A stretch of 64,000 nt of DNA from Flavivirga eckloniae (GCF_002886045.1 NZ_CP025791.1:3859001-3923000), one strand, 5' to 3'. Shown: positions 18,195 to 28,188, counted from the first letter of the stretch. Numbers and translations are program-made. The notes: generated by a model from the letters alone, not told the origin.

Positions 18195-18956
18195 TTACAC
18201 CAACATGCCTCCGGAAATTTCAATGCGTTGTCCGTTAATCCAACGGGCTTCCTCCGTACATAAAAACGCAACAGTGCCTCCAATGTCTTCAGGTTCACCC
18301 ATACGTCCCAATGCAGTAATACCAGATACAATCTTTCTTTTCTGTTCATCATCCCTATTGGCCCCTCCTCCAAAATCGGTTGCAACGGCCCCAGGAGCAA
18401 TAGTATTCGCTTTAATGCCACGATGTCCTAACTCTTTGGTTAAGTATCTTGTAAAAACCTCTACAGCTCCTTTTGCGAGAGCATAAGCAGACATGTTTGG
18501 AAAAGAAACTCGAGTTAAACCTGATGAGATATTGATTATTCCACCACCATCATTGAGATAAGGAAGTGCTTTTTGTGTGAAGAAATAAACGCCTTTAAGA
18601 TGAATATTTATCATCTCATCAAATTGTACTTCGGTAGTCTCTGCTATAGGTGAATAAAATCCAGTCCCGGCATTATTGATGAGAAAATCAAAATTTTCAT
18701 TACCCGTTTCAGATTTTAAATACTTAGTAACATGATCGAAGAAATCATCAAAGGATGTAATGTTTCTGGTGTCTAATTGAAAAGACTTTGCTTTTTGTCC
18801 AATTTGTTCAACCTCTTTTATCACATGTTCCGCTGCCGATTTATTGGAGTGATATGTAAAGATGATATCCATTCCTTTTTTTGCAAGATTAAGAACGATG
18901 TCTTTTCCCAGACCTCGACTTCCGCCAGTTACTAATGCTATTTTGTTTTTTGCCAT
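18195..18956 (-). CDS. Short-chain dehydrogenase/reductase family oxidoreductase
   Basis: A 253-residue classical SDR, NAD(P)-dependent. Motifs in order are TGGSRGLG (cofactor binding, residues about 10-17), NNAG, NISSG with the catalytic serine, YALAK with the catalytic Tyr and Lys, and the C-terminal INGQRIEISGG. A basic residue soon after the glycine motif and the HSNKS segment suggest NADP(H) preference. Members of this subgroup are annotated as 3-oxoacyl-ACP reductase-like or glucose dehydrogenase-like, so the substrate is open. The AraC regulator gene follows directly; upstream the next gene diverges. Confidence 0.9.
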   Translation of the reverse strand: MAKNKIALVTGGSRGLGKDIVLNLAKKGMDIIFTYHSNKSAAEHVIKEVEQIGQKAKSFQLDTRNITSFDDFFDHVTKYLKSETGNENFDFLINNAGTGFYSPIAETTEVQFDEMINIHLKGVYFFTQKALPYLNDGGGIINISSGLTRVSFPNMSAYALAKGAVEVFTRYLTKELGHRGIKANTIAPGAVATDFGGGANRDDEQKRKIVSGITALGRMGEPEDIGGTVAFLCTEEARWINGQRIEISGGMLV

Positions 18957-19191
18957 TTTTATGAATTTTTGTTTTCACAAAGGTTGGAAGAAATAAACAT
19001 GTTAACGTATCCAAATCTATGTTTTTTGTAGTCGAAATTAAGAGGTGACGTGTTACTGATTAAAAAAAAGCATAAAATCAAATGTCTTAATTTTAATGGC
19101 TTAGCCCTTATTTCTTTTTAAATTGCATTAATATTTTCCCAGCTAGGCAACTATTAGCATAAAACTTGCGTCTTTAAAAATAGAAGGCTAA

Positions 19192-19770
19192 ATGAAATCA
19201 TTCTTGAAAGTAATACAATTGCATAAAAATGAATCGTCACTTATAAAAAAAGCGATTAAAAACAATCGTGAGGCGCAGCATGTATTATTTGAATTACACG
19301 CCCCTAAAATGTTAAGTGTTTGCAGGTATTATATAAAGGATTTACAGCAAGCCGAGGAAGCCATGCTTAATGGGTTTTTCAAAGTGTTTTCCAATTTAAA
19401 AAGCTTTAAAAATGCGGGCAGTTTTGAAGGTTGGATTCGGCGGATTATGATAAGGGAGTCTATTTCGTTTTTAAGGCAAAAAAAACAGATGACCTTTTCT
19501 ATCGAAGATATTGAGTATAGTATGGATTATGCTGATGATATAAATACTGATATGGAGGTTGCGGAAATACAGCAGCTTATAGATCTGCTTCCCGAAGGTT
19601 ATAGAATGGTATTCGTTATGTATGCCATCGAAGGGTACAAGCATTACGAAATAGCAGAAATGCTGAACATAACAGAAGGGACCTCAAAATCGCAATTATT
19701 TAAAGCACGAAAATTGCTTCAAGAAAAAATAAAAGAATTAAATAAAACAACAAGCTATGGAGCCAGTTAA
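19192..19770 (+). CDS. ECF-type RNA polymerase sigma factor
   Basis: A 192-residue sigma-70 family protein with only regions 2 and 4. Region 2 spans about residues 25-95 (APKMLSVCRYYIKDLQQAEEAM, SFEGWIRRIMIRESISFLRQ). Region 4 is near the C-terminus (LLPEGYRMVFVMYAIEGYKHYEIAEMLNITEGTSKSQLFKA in separate motifs). It directs polymerase to a small regulon, probably envelope-related. The following gene overlaps by 14 bp and looks like its membrane anti-sigma partner. No zinc anti-sigma motif (HxxxCxxC) is visible nearby. Confidence 0.9.
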   Translation: MKSFLKVIQLHKNESSLIKKAIKNNREAQHVLFELHAPKMLSVCRYYIKDLQQAEEAMLNGFFKVFSNLKSFKNAGSFEGWIRRIMIRESISFLRQKKQMTFSIEDIEYSMDYADDINTDMEVAEIQQLIDLLPEGYRMVFVMYAIEGYKHYEIAEMLNITEGTSKSQLFKARKLLQEKIKELNKTTSYGAS

Positions 19771-20518
19771 ATTTGAAGAAAACATAAAGAAAAAGCTTGA
19801 GAAAAGAAGGTTGCAACCATCGGATGATGCTTGGGATAAATTTTCTAAACGTTTGGACAATAAAAGAAAAAAGAAAAACAATAAACCAATTTTATGGTTA
19901 GGTTTAGCGGCGAGTATTGTCGGTATTTTATTAGTTATTCCTCAGTTTTTCAATAATGAAATTATAGTGGACGATACGCCTAAAACGGTAGTGATTCCTG
20001 AAGTTGTGGAGCAAGATAAAAATAATACCATCGCTGTTGAAAGACCGACCCATATTGAAAACACATTGGATCATGCCCAAACAGATCGGAAGGAAGTCGT
20101 TAAAAAAACAATAAAGCCCCCAGTAGCGATTAAAACGGAATTTGATAAAAAGCAAACAACCATAGCACAAGAAAACGCCACAAAAGTATTAAAAGAAATA
20201 TCTGATAATCCGATAGAAACAGTGCTCGAACCTTTAACTTTTGAAGAAGAAAAGATTCAGGCAGTGGCCAACCAAATACAAAAGTTAAAAGATAATAATG
20301 CAATAACAGACGAGGCTATTGATGTCTTATTGCTAGAAGCTCAAAAGGAAATAAGATTAAATAAATTATATAATGACAGCACAGGAGTGGTCGATGCAAA
20401 CTTGTTGCTTCAAGACGTTGAGGCCGATTTAGATCAATCCTTTAGAACCAAAGTTTTTGAAGCCCTAAAAGCAAGTTATAGTACGGTAAAAACAGCTGTA
20501 GCCCATCGTAACGATTAA
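19757..20518 (+). CDS. Single-pass membrane protein, putative anti-sigma factor
   Basis: A 253-residue protein with a short cytoplasmic N-terminus (about 45 residues, highly basic), one membrane helix (PILWLGLAASIVGILLVIPQFF) and a long charged periplasmic part. The N-terminal segment DAWDKFSKRLDNK resembles the start of many Bacteroidota proteins encoded immediately after ECF sigma genes. It overlaps the sigma gene by 14 bp. Topology, overlap and position suggest it binds and holds the sigma factor at the membrane; no recognised anti-sigma domain is visible, so this is inference. Confidence 0.65.
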   Translation: MEPVKFEENIKKKLEKRRLQPSDDAWDKFSKRLDNKRKKKNNKPILWLGLAASIVGILLVIPQFFNNEIIVDDTPKTVVIPEVVEQDKNNTIAVERPTHIENTLDHAQTDRKEVVKKTIKPPVAIKTEFDKKQTTIAQENATKVLKEISDNPIETVLEPLTFEEEKIQAVANQIQKLKDNNAITDEAIDVLLLEAQKEIRLNKLYNDSTGVVDANLLLQDVEADLDQSFRTKVFEALKASYSTVKTAVAHRND

Positions 20519-20627
20519 CTAATTTATGCCAAGGCGAAAATCTTAAGACTTACAATTAAAAACATCATCAAATCATCATTAATCAACAGATGTTGAAGTA
20601 AATTCAGCATTAAAAAAACGAACAGTT

Positions 20628-21707
20628 ATGCAAACTCTTGTTAAGTATTTAATATTTGCTACGTTATTTGTATGTGCGCAACTAATCAATGCGCAGGACA
20701 CCATTCAGAACGTAAACAATAAAGATAAAATTAAAACTTTATTGGAAATTAAAGAACGAATTAAAACCGAAGAACGCGATTTTTTAAAAGCAGAAGTAGA
20801 GGCTATTAATTTACGCTTAGAAAACGGGGAGCTCTCGAACGAAGAAGCCAACATATTAAAAAAAGAAGTGGCAAAAAAGCGTGCCTTGAATATTGAAAAC
20901 CGTATAATAATTATAAAGAATAAAATAGCCCTATTAGAACGAAACGAAGAAGGTTATAGAACAAATGAAGATGAAGATCCATCTAAAATAGGAATTAGCA
21001 TAGGTGGTGATGAAGTAAGTTTTGCTGGTATAAAAATTAATAGCAAAAAGAAACCCAAAAAATACGATAAGCGAATGTCGAGTGATTTTGTATTGGCCTT
21101 TGGTTTGAACAATGCCATTATAGAGGGAGAAAAGCTTGACGATTCCCCGTATAAGTTCGGTGGCTCTCGCTTTTTTGAAATAGGCTGGGCGTGGAAATTA
21201 CGCGTGTTTAAAAACTCTAATTTTTTGCGTTTTAAATATGGATACTCTTTTCAAATAAACGGATTGAAACCCGATGACAACAGATATTTTGTTAAGCAGG
21301 GAAACCAAACCGTATTGGAGGAATTTCCAGAAAATCTGAAAAAATCAAAACTATCCATTACCAATTTGGTGTTTCCGTTACACTTTGAGTTTGGTCCTTC
21401 GAAAAGGATCGATAGAGATACCTACTTTAGGTACTCCACACAAAATCAATTTAAAATAGGAGTAGGAGGCTATGCCGGATTTAATATTGGAACACGTCAA
21501 AAATTGAAATACGAATTAAATGGCGAAAGCGTAAAAGATAAACAAAAACGTGGGTTTAATACCAGTAATATAGTATATGGGTTAAGCGGTTATATTGCTT
21601 TTGATGATGTAGCCTTATATGTAAAATACGATTTGTCTCCCATTTTTAAAGATCAGATTGTCGAACAGAACAATATTTCGTTAGGTGTTAGGTTTGATAT
21701 GGATTAA
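20628..21707 (+). CDS. Putative outer-membrane beta-barrel protein with an N-terminal coiled coil
   Basis: A 359-residue exported protein. A signal peptide (YLIFATLFVCAQLINAQ) is followed by a helical region of heptad type (residues about 35-105, LLEIKERIKTEERDFL and INLRLENGELSNEEANIL), and then by alternating strands ending in an aromatic/charged pattern (VALYVKYDLSPIF, ISLGVRFDMD) typical of porin-like barrels. It lies 109 bp after the putative anti-sigma gene and may be a target or a component of that envelope stress module. A strong terminator follows. Function unknown. Confidence 0.7.
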   Translation: MQTLVKYLIFATLFVCAQLINAQDTIQNVNNKDKIKTLLEIKERIKTEERDFLKAEVEAINLRLENGELSNEEANILKKEVAKKRALNIENRIIIIKNKIALLERNEEGYRTNEDEDPSKIGISIGGDEVSFAGIKINSKKKPKKYDKRMSSDFVLAFGLNNAIIEGEKLDDSPYKFGGSRFFEIGWAWKLRVFKNSNFLRFKYGYSFQINGLKPDDNRYFVKQGNQTVLEEFPENLKKSKLSITNLVFPLHFEFGPSKRIDRDTYFRYSTQNQFKIGVGGYAGFNIGTRQKLKYELNGESVKDKQKRGFNTSNIVYGLSGYIAFDDVALYVKYDLSPIFKDQIVEQNNISLGVRFDMD

Positions 21708-21750
21708 AATGATGTAAGCCTCGTCATCTTGTGATAAATAAGAAAAGTAG

Positions 21751-21784
21751 AAACCACATTCTAAAAATAGAATGTGGTTTTTTA
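21751..21784 (+). terminator. Strong Rho-independent terminator
   Basis: A 12-bp perfect stem (aaccacattcta at 21752-21763, tagaatgtggtt at 21768-21779) with an AAAA loop is followed by a T run. It closes the sigma factor/barrel operon. Confidence 0.9.
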
Positions 21785-21922
21785 TGTATTTATAAATACA
21801 GTAAAAGTTGTTTGAGATAATCAATATATTTAAATAGGATATTTCTTACTTTTGTAAGCCGTATATAAAACTAAAAATAGCAAACTAACAGAACAGTAGT
21901 CTAAATAACCCTTTTTAATAAT

Positions 21923-22453
21923 ATGAGTGAAAAGTTAATTGTACCAGATGAAGTAGTCATGAGTAAAATCTATTATATAAGAGGTCAAAAAGTGATGTTA
22001 GATAGCGATTTGGCTGAACTTTATGAAGTGGAAACAAAACAACTCAAGAGACAAGTTCGCAGAAACATAGAACGCTTTCCTGAAGATTTTATGTTCGAGT
22101 TAACAAAACTAGAATTCGATAACTTGAGGAGCCAATTTGGCACCTCAAATTGGGGAGGGAATAGATATGCCCCATTGGTTTTTACGGAACAAGGAGTTGC
22201 AATGCTATCAAGTGTCTTGAATAGTTCAAGAGCAATTGCAGTAAATATTAGAATCATTAGAGTATTTACAAAAATGCGTGAAATGATAACTGACAACATA
22301 AGTTTAAAACTTGAAATAGAAGAAATTAAAAAGAAATTATCTAATCATAGCAAGAATATTGAATTAGTCTTTAATTATTTAGATGAGCTTCTTGAGAAAA
22401 AAGAGCATGAAAAACCAAGAAAAGAAATAGGTTACAAAGCGAATAGAAATTAA
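21923..22453 (+). CDS. ORF6N domain-containing protein
   Basis: A 176-residue protein with an N-terminal ORF6N domain (about residues 12-115): KIYYIRGQKVMLDSDLAELY, VETKQLKRQVRRN, ERFPEDFMFELT, RYAPLVFTEQGVAMLSSVL. This DNA-binding domain is common in phage antirepressors and phage-derived bacterial genes. The C-terminal third is a lysine/glutamate-rich coiled coil. There are no other phage genes beside it; the gene stands alone behind a terminator and converges with the M1 peptidase gene. A TACTTTTG box at 21847-21854 could be its promoter. The biological role of such solitary ORF6N genes in Bacteroidota is not established. Confidence 0.85.
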   Translation: MSEKLIVPDEVVMSKIYYIRGQKVMLDSDLAELYEVETKQLKRQVRRNIERFPEDFMFELTKLEFDNLRSQFGTSNWGGNRYAPLVFTEQGVAMLSSVLNSSRAIAVNIRIIRVFTKMREMITDNISLKLEIEEIKKKLSNHSKNIELVFNYLDELLEKKEHEKPRKEIGYKANRN

Positions 22454-22508
22454 AAGGCTCTTGTAATGGGGGAGAATTTTTATTTGACGTAGATTAAAAC
22501 AAAGAGGA

Positions 22509-22538
22509 TGAATTCTTTGAATTTTAATTCAGAATTCA
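22509..22538. terminator. Inverted repeat between convergent genes
   Basis: tgaattct (22509-22516) and agaattca (22531-22538) form a perfect 8-bp inverted pair with an AT-rich loop, between the ends of the ORF6N and M1 peptidase genes. There is no good T run on either side, so terminator function is tentative. Confidence 0.35.
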
Positions 22539-22571
22539 CCCTTTTGGTATGCGCAGAATATTGCGGTGTAT

Positions 22572-24806
22572 TTAACTCTTTCCTTTGCGATTCTTAAAAG
22601 TGTCGAATTCAGATGGAGACTCAGTTTTAGGAAACGAATTGTTGGTCATATCAGTATCGGCATAATCAAAATTAGGATCTAAGTTGACTTCCTTTACTTC
22701 TTTTTCTTTTACAAACGTTTTTGTGATTTCATATTCATTTCTACGCCACACTTCGGCAGGAATAGTGTCAATTTCTTTTGAGCCATCTGTAAATACCCAT
22801 TCAATTGTAACTGGCATTACGAGTCCGCCCACATTTTTAACAGTGATTTCGTAAATGTTCTTACCAGAAAGCTGTTTGCGCAATTCCGGTTCGTTAATTC
22901 TTGATAAAAACTGACCATAAGCAGCATCTGGCGTTGTATTCATGGTAATTGTTTCCGGACCACCAGAAAAATCTTTAGTTTGAGCTTCTACATTTTTACT
23001 GGATGCTTCAATTTTAACTTTAGATTGTTTGTTTTGGTCTTCAATATTAGTGTCTTTCTCATATACCTTAAACCATTTAACTTGGCTCAATTCCATATCT
23101 ACATGATCGGTAGTAAAAAACCAGCCCCTAAAAAACCAATCTAAATCGGTGGCCGTAGCATCTTCCAGGGTTCTGAATAAATCGGCAGGATTAGGGTGTT
23201 TGTATTTCCAGCGATTGGCATATTCTTTAAATGCTTCATCAAATAATTCTTTTCCAATAATAGAATTTCGAAGCATTTGTAGCCCAACAGTTGGTTTTAA
23301 ATAAAAATTAGCGCCAAATTGAGACATAAGCTCACTGTCTGAGGTGGTCATGATGGGACGCAAAATATTCTTGTCGCCACTCATAAACGGTACGATTGTT
23401 TTTGGAGTTACACTGTTAAAATCAGGGTAGCGTTCTGCTACAGTTCTTTGGTGTAAAAAAGTGTTTAAACCTTCGTCCATCCACATCCATTTACGCTCAT
23501 CAGAACTCACGATCATAGGAAACCAGTTATGGCCAACTTCATGAATAATGGTGCCTATCATACCTTGTTTGGCAGCAGGGCTTATTTTGCCATTTTTGGG
23601 TCGTCCGCCATTGAAGCTAATCATGGGGAACTCCATACCTATATTAGAGGTGTTTACAGAAATAGCTACAGGATAGGGGTAGTCGAAAGTGGCTTCAGAA
23701 TAAACTTCCAGGGCATGCATAATCGCTTTCGTAGATTCCTCTTGCCAAACAGGTAGACCTTCTTTTGGGTATAGCGACATAGCCATTACCGTATTGGTGG
23801 GTAATTTTACAGCCTGAGCATCCCACATAAATTTACGAGACGAAGCGAATGCAAAATCACGCACATTACTTGCCTTAAATTTCCAGGTTTTTTGCTTCTT
23901 CGATTTCTGCTTTTCGTTGGCTTCTGCTTCTTCTTTTGTTATAATCATAACAGGTTTGTGAAAAGACTTTTTAGCAGCGTCTAAGCGCTTACGCTGTGTT
24001 TTGCTTAACACCGATTCACTATTCTGAAGCAATCCAGTAGCAGCAACAATATGGTCTTCTGGCACCGTAATCTCAACATCATAATCGCCGAATTCAAGAG
24101 CAAACTCACCTAGCTTTTGAAATTGCTGATTTTGCCAACCTTCAGTATCATTGTAAACAGCCATTCTAGGGAACCAGTGAGCCATAAGATAAACTGTATT
24201 GTCGTCTGCGGGGAAATATTCATAACCTTCTCGAGATAACAGATACATACTTCTGTCTGTAACAGGATAAGACCATGCAATCGAAATACTGGTAGATTCT
24301 CCCGATTTAAGCAGGGAGTTAAGTTTTACCTTCATCATGGTATTGTTCACCATGGTTTTTATATTATTTCCGTTGGAATCTTTTACATGTTTAATAGAAT
24401 AACCAGCAGGGAAATCGATAGCTCGAGTAAGAAACTGCATTTGCCTGGTAGTCATACCATCTTTAACATTATTGTTTATGCCTCCAAAATCTTCGTTTCC
24501 TTTTTTGTTTACGTTTTGTTCAAGCTGAATCCATAGATAGCTCAAATCGTCTGGGGAGTTATTATAATAAGTAATGGTTTCCTCTCCAGTAATGGTGTTG
24601 TTAGATTCGTTTAACTTTACCTTTATTTTATAATTAGCACGTTGTTGCCAATAATCTCGTCCGGGTGCTCCACTAGCAGTTCGGTAAGTATTCGGGGGGG
24701 TAATCATATTATCGATAGGCTCAAATTTACCCTGCCAGGGTTGTGTTTGGGCTTTAATAGATAACATGGAAAATGCTATTAAAGCTGAAAATATAAAAAG
24801 TCTCAT
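22572..24806 (-). CDS. M1-family metallopeptidase (aminopeptidase N-like), exported
   Basis: A 744-residue exported gluzincin. It starts with a signal peptide (RLFIFSALIAFSMLSIKAQ). The zinc site HEVGHNWF (around residue 420) is followed 18 residues later by the third ligand in MWMDEGLN, the HExxH-x18-E arrangement of M1 enzymes. A GxMEN-like substrate motif appears as NIGMEFPMISFNG. A C-terminal beta domain of about 150 residues follows (PVTIEWVFTDGSKEIDTIP). M1 enzymes of this subgroup are annotated as periplasmic or surface aminopeptidases, releasing N-terminal residues from peptides. It diverges from ppa. No T9SS sorting domain is visible. Confidence 0.9.
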   Translation of the reverse strand: MRLFIFSALIAFSMLSIKAQTQPWQGKFEPIDNMITPPNTYRTASGAPGRDYWQQRANYKIKVKLNESNNTITGEETITYYNNSPDDLSYLWIQLEQNVNKKGNEDFGGINNNVKDGMTTRQMQFLTRAIDFPAGYSIKHVKDSNGNNIKTMVNNTMMKVKLNSLLKSGESTSISIAWSYPVTDRSMYLLSREGYEYFPADDNTVYLMAHWFPRMAVYNDTEGWQNQQFQKLGEFALEFGDYDVEITVPEDHIVAATGLLQNSESVLSKTQRKRLDAAKKSFHKPVMIITKEEAEANEKQKSKKQKTWKFKASNVRDFAFASSRKFMWDAQAVKLPTNTVMAMSLYPKEGLPVWQEESTKAIMHALEVYSEATFDYPYPVAISVNTSNIGMEFPMISFNGGRPKNGKISPAAKQGMIGTIIHEVGHNWFPMIVSSDERKWMWMDEGLNTFLHQRTVAERYPDFNSVTPKTIVPFMSGDKNILRPIMTTSDSELMSQFGANFYLKPTVGLQMLRNSIIGKELFDEAFKEYANRWKYKHPNPADLFRTLEDATATDLDWFFRGWFFTTDHVDMELSQVKWFKVYEKDTNIEDQNKQSKVKIEASSKNVEAQTKDFSGGPETITMNTTPDAAYGQFLSRINEPELRKQLSGKNIYEITVKNVGGLVMPVTIEWVFTDGSKEIDTIPAEVWRRNEYEITKTFVKEKEVKEVNLDPNFDYADTDMTNNSFPKTESPSEFDTFKNRKGKS

Positions 24807-24876
24807 AGTAACTTGTGTAATTATTTTGAATTAGTCAGGCGCAATATAGGAATATTAACATAAAAACAACCTGTTT

Positions 24877-24911
24877 TTTGTTGCTTAAAGCCTAAGGGTT
24901 CAGTACATTTG
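24877..24911 (+). promoter_or_regulatory. Promoter of ppa
   Basis: TTTG at 24877-24880 (or TTG at 24881-24883) and TACATTTG at 24904-24911 form a Bacteroidota-type promoter with 20-23 bp spacing. The start codon lies 23 bp beyond it. Confidence 0.75.
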
Positions 24912-24934
24912 CGACCCTAAAATATCTATTAAAT

Positions 24935-25462
24935 ATGACTAAGAAAAAAGATTTAACATTTGATGTGTTAATTGAAATACCTAAAGGAAGTAGAAATAAA
25001 TATGAATACGATTTTACGTTAAATAAAATTCGTTTCGATCGTATGTTGTTCTCTTCCATGATGTACCCGGGAGATTATGGGTTTGTTCCGGAGACTTTAG
25101 CATTAGATCAAGATCCATTAGACGTATTAGTAATGGGGACAGAACCAACATACCCAATGGTGGTTATGGAAGTTAGACCTATTGGTGTATTTCATATGAC
25201 TGATGAAAAAGGGCCAGATGAAAAGATTATTTGTGTACCTGTATCCGATCCTATTTGGAGCAATAATAGAGATATTGCAGATTTAAACCCGCATAGGTTG
25301 AAGGAAATCGAACATTTTTTCCAAGTATATAAAGATTTGGAAGAGAAAAAAGTTGATGTTGGTGGATGGGGAAATGCTGAAGAAGCAAGAGAAATTTACC
25401 GTCAGTGTGTACAGCGTTATGACGAAAGCGATCACAAGAAAAAACGAACATTCACGATTTAA
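24935..25462 (+). CDS. ppa: Soluble inorganic pyrophosphatase (family I)
   Basis: A 175-residue cytoplasmic family I pyrophosphatase, which hydrolyses PPi from biosynthetic reactions to phosphate. Conserved active-site stretches are EIPKGSRNKYEYD, MYPGDYGFVPETLALDQDPLDVLV (the metal-binding DxDPxD region, given here in part), KGPDEKIICVPVSDP and HRLKEIEHFFQVYKDLE. Length is normal for bacterial enzymes. A membrane pyrophosphatase gene lies 390 bp downstream; the two are separated by a strong terminator and are probably transcribed separately. Confidence 0.95.
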   Translation: MTKKKDLTFDVLIEIPKGSRNKYEYDFTLNKIRFDRMLFSSMMYPGDYGFVPETLALDQDPLDVLVMGTEPTYPMVVMEVRPIGVFHMTDEKGPDEKIICVPVSDPIWSNNRDIADLNPHRLKEIEHFFQVYKDLEEKKVDVGGWGNAEEAREIYRQCVQRYDESDHKKKRTFTI

Positions 25463-25488
25463 TTGAAAGTTTTTTCAAAAAATATTTG

Positions 25489-25517
25489 AACCATCCTAAA
25501 CTTTAGGATGGTTTTTT
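25489..25517 (+). terminator. Rho-independent terminator after ppa
   Basis: An 11-bp perfect stem (aaccatcctaa at 25489-25499, ttaggatggtt at 25503-25513) with a 3-nt loop is followed by a run of T. Confidence 0.92.
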
Positions 25518-25852
25518 GTTTCCAAACTCTTTAACCAGAAGAGGGTATTGTTACCCCATATATTACATTAAAAAGTGTTGATTAAATCTTGCGTAAATGA
25601 AGGTTTTTTCCTTTGTAATGAAGTGTAGTTACTACAGACAGGCTTTTTTTATTTGAGATAATAAAACACAATTTTATCCAAACAAACAAGAAAAAGCTAA
25701 CATATGTCATTGTATTAAAGATATTATATTTAAACAGGGTTTTAAATGTGTTATCTTTAATTTATAGGGGTTTTTTTTATCACTTATATTTTCCTATTTT
25801 TAGCTCCGTTTAAAAATATTAACTGAATAACAAATAAAAATAACCAATTAAT
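25518..25852. other. Gap between ppa and hppA, no gene seen
   Basis: These 335 AT-rich bases contain no convincing reading frame, RNA or repeat. The hppA promoter must lie here, but no box matches TAnnTTTG well. Confidence 0.6.
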
Positions 25853-28162
25853 ATGGAATTAATCGTGAAGTTTTTACCAGTGTTTGGAATCTTAGCATTG
25901 GCTTATGTTTTTATAAAAAGTGCATGGGTATCTAAACAAGATCAAGGAGATGAAAAAATGATTAGAATTGCTAAAAACATTTCAGACGGGGCAATGTCTT
26001 TTCTAAAAGCGGAATACAAAATTTTGTCAGTATTTGTAATTGCTGTAGCAATTCTATTGTATTTTAAAGGAAGCTCAGAAGTAGGATCTAATGGTATGGT
26101 TGCCGTATCCTTTATAGTTGGAGCTATTTGTTCTGCCTTAGCCGGATTTATAGGAATGAAAGTTGCTACAAAAGCAAATGTACGAACTACAAGTGCGGCA
26201 AGAACATCTTTAGGAAAAGCTTTAGAAGTAGCTTTTGCTGGTGGAGCTGTTATGGGACTTGGTGTTGTAGGATTAGGTGTTTTAGGATTAAGTAGTCTAT
26301 TCATGATTTATAGTGAAATGGGTTGGGGTATTAACGAGGTGCTTAACGTATTATCCGGATTTTCACTAGGAGCATCATCTATCGCATTATTCGCTCGTGT
26401 TGGTGGTGGTATTTATACAAAAGCAGCCGATGTTGGAGCCGATTTAGTAGGAAAGGTTGAAGCGGGAATTCCAGAAGACCATCCTTTAAACCCAGCAACC
26501 ATTGCAGATAATGTTGGGGATAATGTAGGAGATGTAGCTGGTATGGGAGCCGATTTATTCGAATCTTACGTAGGGTCTATTATAGGAACCATGGTATTAG
26601 GAGCCTTTATAATAACGCCAGATTTTAATGGTTTAGGAGCAGTGCTTTTACCATTAGTATTAGCTGCTATTGGTATAGTTATGTCTATAATAGGGACGTT
26701 TTTTGTAAGAGTAAAAGATGGCGGAAATCCACAAACAGCATTAAATATTGGAGAGTTTGGCTCTGCGGGATTAATGGTTGTGGCGTCTTATTTTATAATT
26801 GATAATATGCTGTCTGGAACTACTGGGTTACCTCACGGTTCTATGGGAGTATTTATAGCAGTAATAGCTGGTTTAGTTGCTGGTTTAGCAGTTGGAAAAG
26901 TAACAGAGTATTATACTGGAACAGGAACAAAACCTGTTAATTCTATAGTAAAACAATCTGAAACTGGTGCGGCTACGAACATTATCGCTGGTCTAGGTAT
27001 CGGTATGATGTCTACAGCCATACCAATTTTATTAATTGCTGCTGCCATTTTAGTATCACACCATTATGCAGGTTTATATGGTATTGCTATTGCAGCTGTT
27101 GGAATGCTGGCAAACACAGGAATTCAATTGGCAGTAGATGCTTACGGACCAATTTCGGATAATGCAGGTGGTATTGCAGAAATGGCAGAGTTACCAAGCG
27201 AAGTTCGCGAACGTACAGATAAGTTGGATGCCGTTGGAAATACAACTGCGGCCATTGGAAAAGGATTTGCAATTGCTTCTGCGGCACTAACGGCATTGGC
27301 GTTATTTGCAGCGTTTATGAAAACAGCTAATGTGACAGCTATTGATGTATCACAACCACAAATTATGGCAGGATTGTTAGTAGGAGGTATGTTGCCTTTT
27401 GTATTTTCGGCTTTATCAATGAATGCCGTTGGACGTGCAGCTATGGCGATGATAGAAGAAGTACGTCGTCAATTTAGAGATATTCCTCAATTAAAAGCAG
27501 CCTTGGAAGTGATGCGTAAGTATGATTCCGATATGAGCAAAGCTTCAGAAGAAGATAGAAAAATATTTGATGAAGCAGACGGAGTTGCTGAATACGATAA
27601 ATGTGTGGCTATTTCAACCCAAGCCTCTATAAAAGAGATGGTATTGCCAGGACTTCTTGCTATAGCAGTTCCTGTGGCTGTTGGATTTATTGGAGGGGCA
27701 GAAATGTTAGGAGGTTTACTTGCTGGAGTTACTACTTGTGGTGTGCTTATGGCAATTTTCCAATCTAATGCAGGTGGTGCTTGGGATAATGCTAAAAAAA
27801 CTATTGAAGAACAAGGAAGAAAAGGAACAGATGCTCACAAAGCAGCAGTAGTAGGAGATACGGTTGGAGATCCTTTTAAAGATACCTCAGGACCTTCTTT
27901 AAATATCTTATTAAAACTAATGTCTGTAGTTGCATTGGTTATTGCGCCGAGTATTGCTTTAACTTCAGAAACTGTTGCTGCTTATGTTGAAGAGAAAGCT
28001 ACTATCGAGGTCGTTGCGCATCAAGAAACAGAGGCTGTTACTCTTAATACGATCGAAGCAACAGAAGTAAAGGAATCTGTTATAGAAAATAATGATGCTA
28101 TTGCTTACGAAACAGCTGATGTTGCTACAAATTCAACAGTAAAAAACAAGCTAACTAACTAA
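25853..28162 (+). CDS. hppA: Membrane-bound pyrophosphatase, ion-pumping, K+-stimulated type
   Basis: A 769-residue integral membrane pump that couples PPi hydrolysis to export of Na+ and/or H+. It has about 16 membrane helices. The catalytic acidic motifs are present: [11 protein letters not shown], then [18 protein letters not shown], and [16 protein letters not shown] near the C-terminus. The segment [10 protein letters not shown] has Ala rather than Lys after TT-A, the hallmark of the K+-dependent class; most such enzymes in Bacteroidota are Na+ pumps, but the ion cannot be fixed by eye. Beyond the last helix there is a tail of about 60 residues rich in Glu, Thr, Val and Ala, longer than in typical family members. 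A terminator follows. Confidence 0.93.
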   Translation: MELIVKFLPVFGILALAYVFIKSAWVSKQDQGDEKMIRIAKNISDGAMSFLKAEYKILSVFVIAVAILLYFKGSSEVGSNGMVAVSFIVGAICSALAGFIGMKVATKANVRTTSAARTSLGKALEVAFAGGAVMGLGVVGLGVLGLSSLFMIYSEMGWGINEVLNVLSGFSLGASSIALFARVGGGIYTKAADVGADLVGKVEAGIPEDHPLNPATIADNVGDNVGDVAGMGADLFESYVGSIIGTMVLGAFIITPDFNGLGAVLLPLVLAAIGIVMSIIGTFFVRVKDGGNPQTALNIGEFGSAGLMVVASYFIIDNMLSGTTGLPHGSMGVFIAVIAGLVAGLAVGKVTEYYTGTGTKPVNSIVKQSETGAATNIIAGLGIGMMSTAIPILLIAAAILVSHHYAGLYGIAIAAVGMLANTGIQLAVDAYGPISDNAGGIAEMAELPSEVRERTDKLDAVGNTTAAIGKGFAIASAALTALALFAAFMKTANVTAIDVSQPQIMAGLLVGGMLPFVFSALSMNAVGRAAMAMIEEVRRQFRDIPQLKAALEVMRKYDSDMSKASEEDRKIFDEADGVAEYDKCVAISTQASIKEMVLPGLLAIAVPVAVGFIGGAEMLGGLLAGVTTCGVLMAIFQSNAGGAWDNAKKTIEEQGRKGTDAHKAAVVGDTVGDPFKDTSGPSLNILLKLMSVVALVIAPSIALTSETVAAYVEEKATIEVVAHQETEAVTLNTIEATEVKESVIENNDAIAYETADVATNSTVKNKLTN

Positions 28163-28188
28163 ACTCAATTATATACATTAACGAAGAG

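Noticed and set aside
18188-18421. A 77-codon minus-strand frame within the short-chain dehydrogenase
   Set aside because: It is fully covered by a well-supported gene in another frame.
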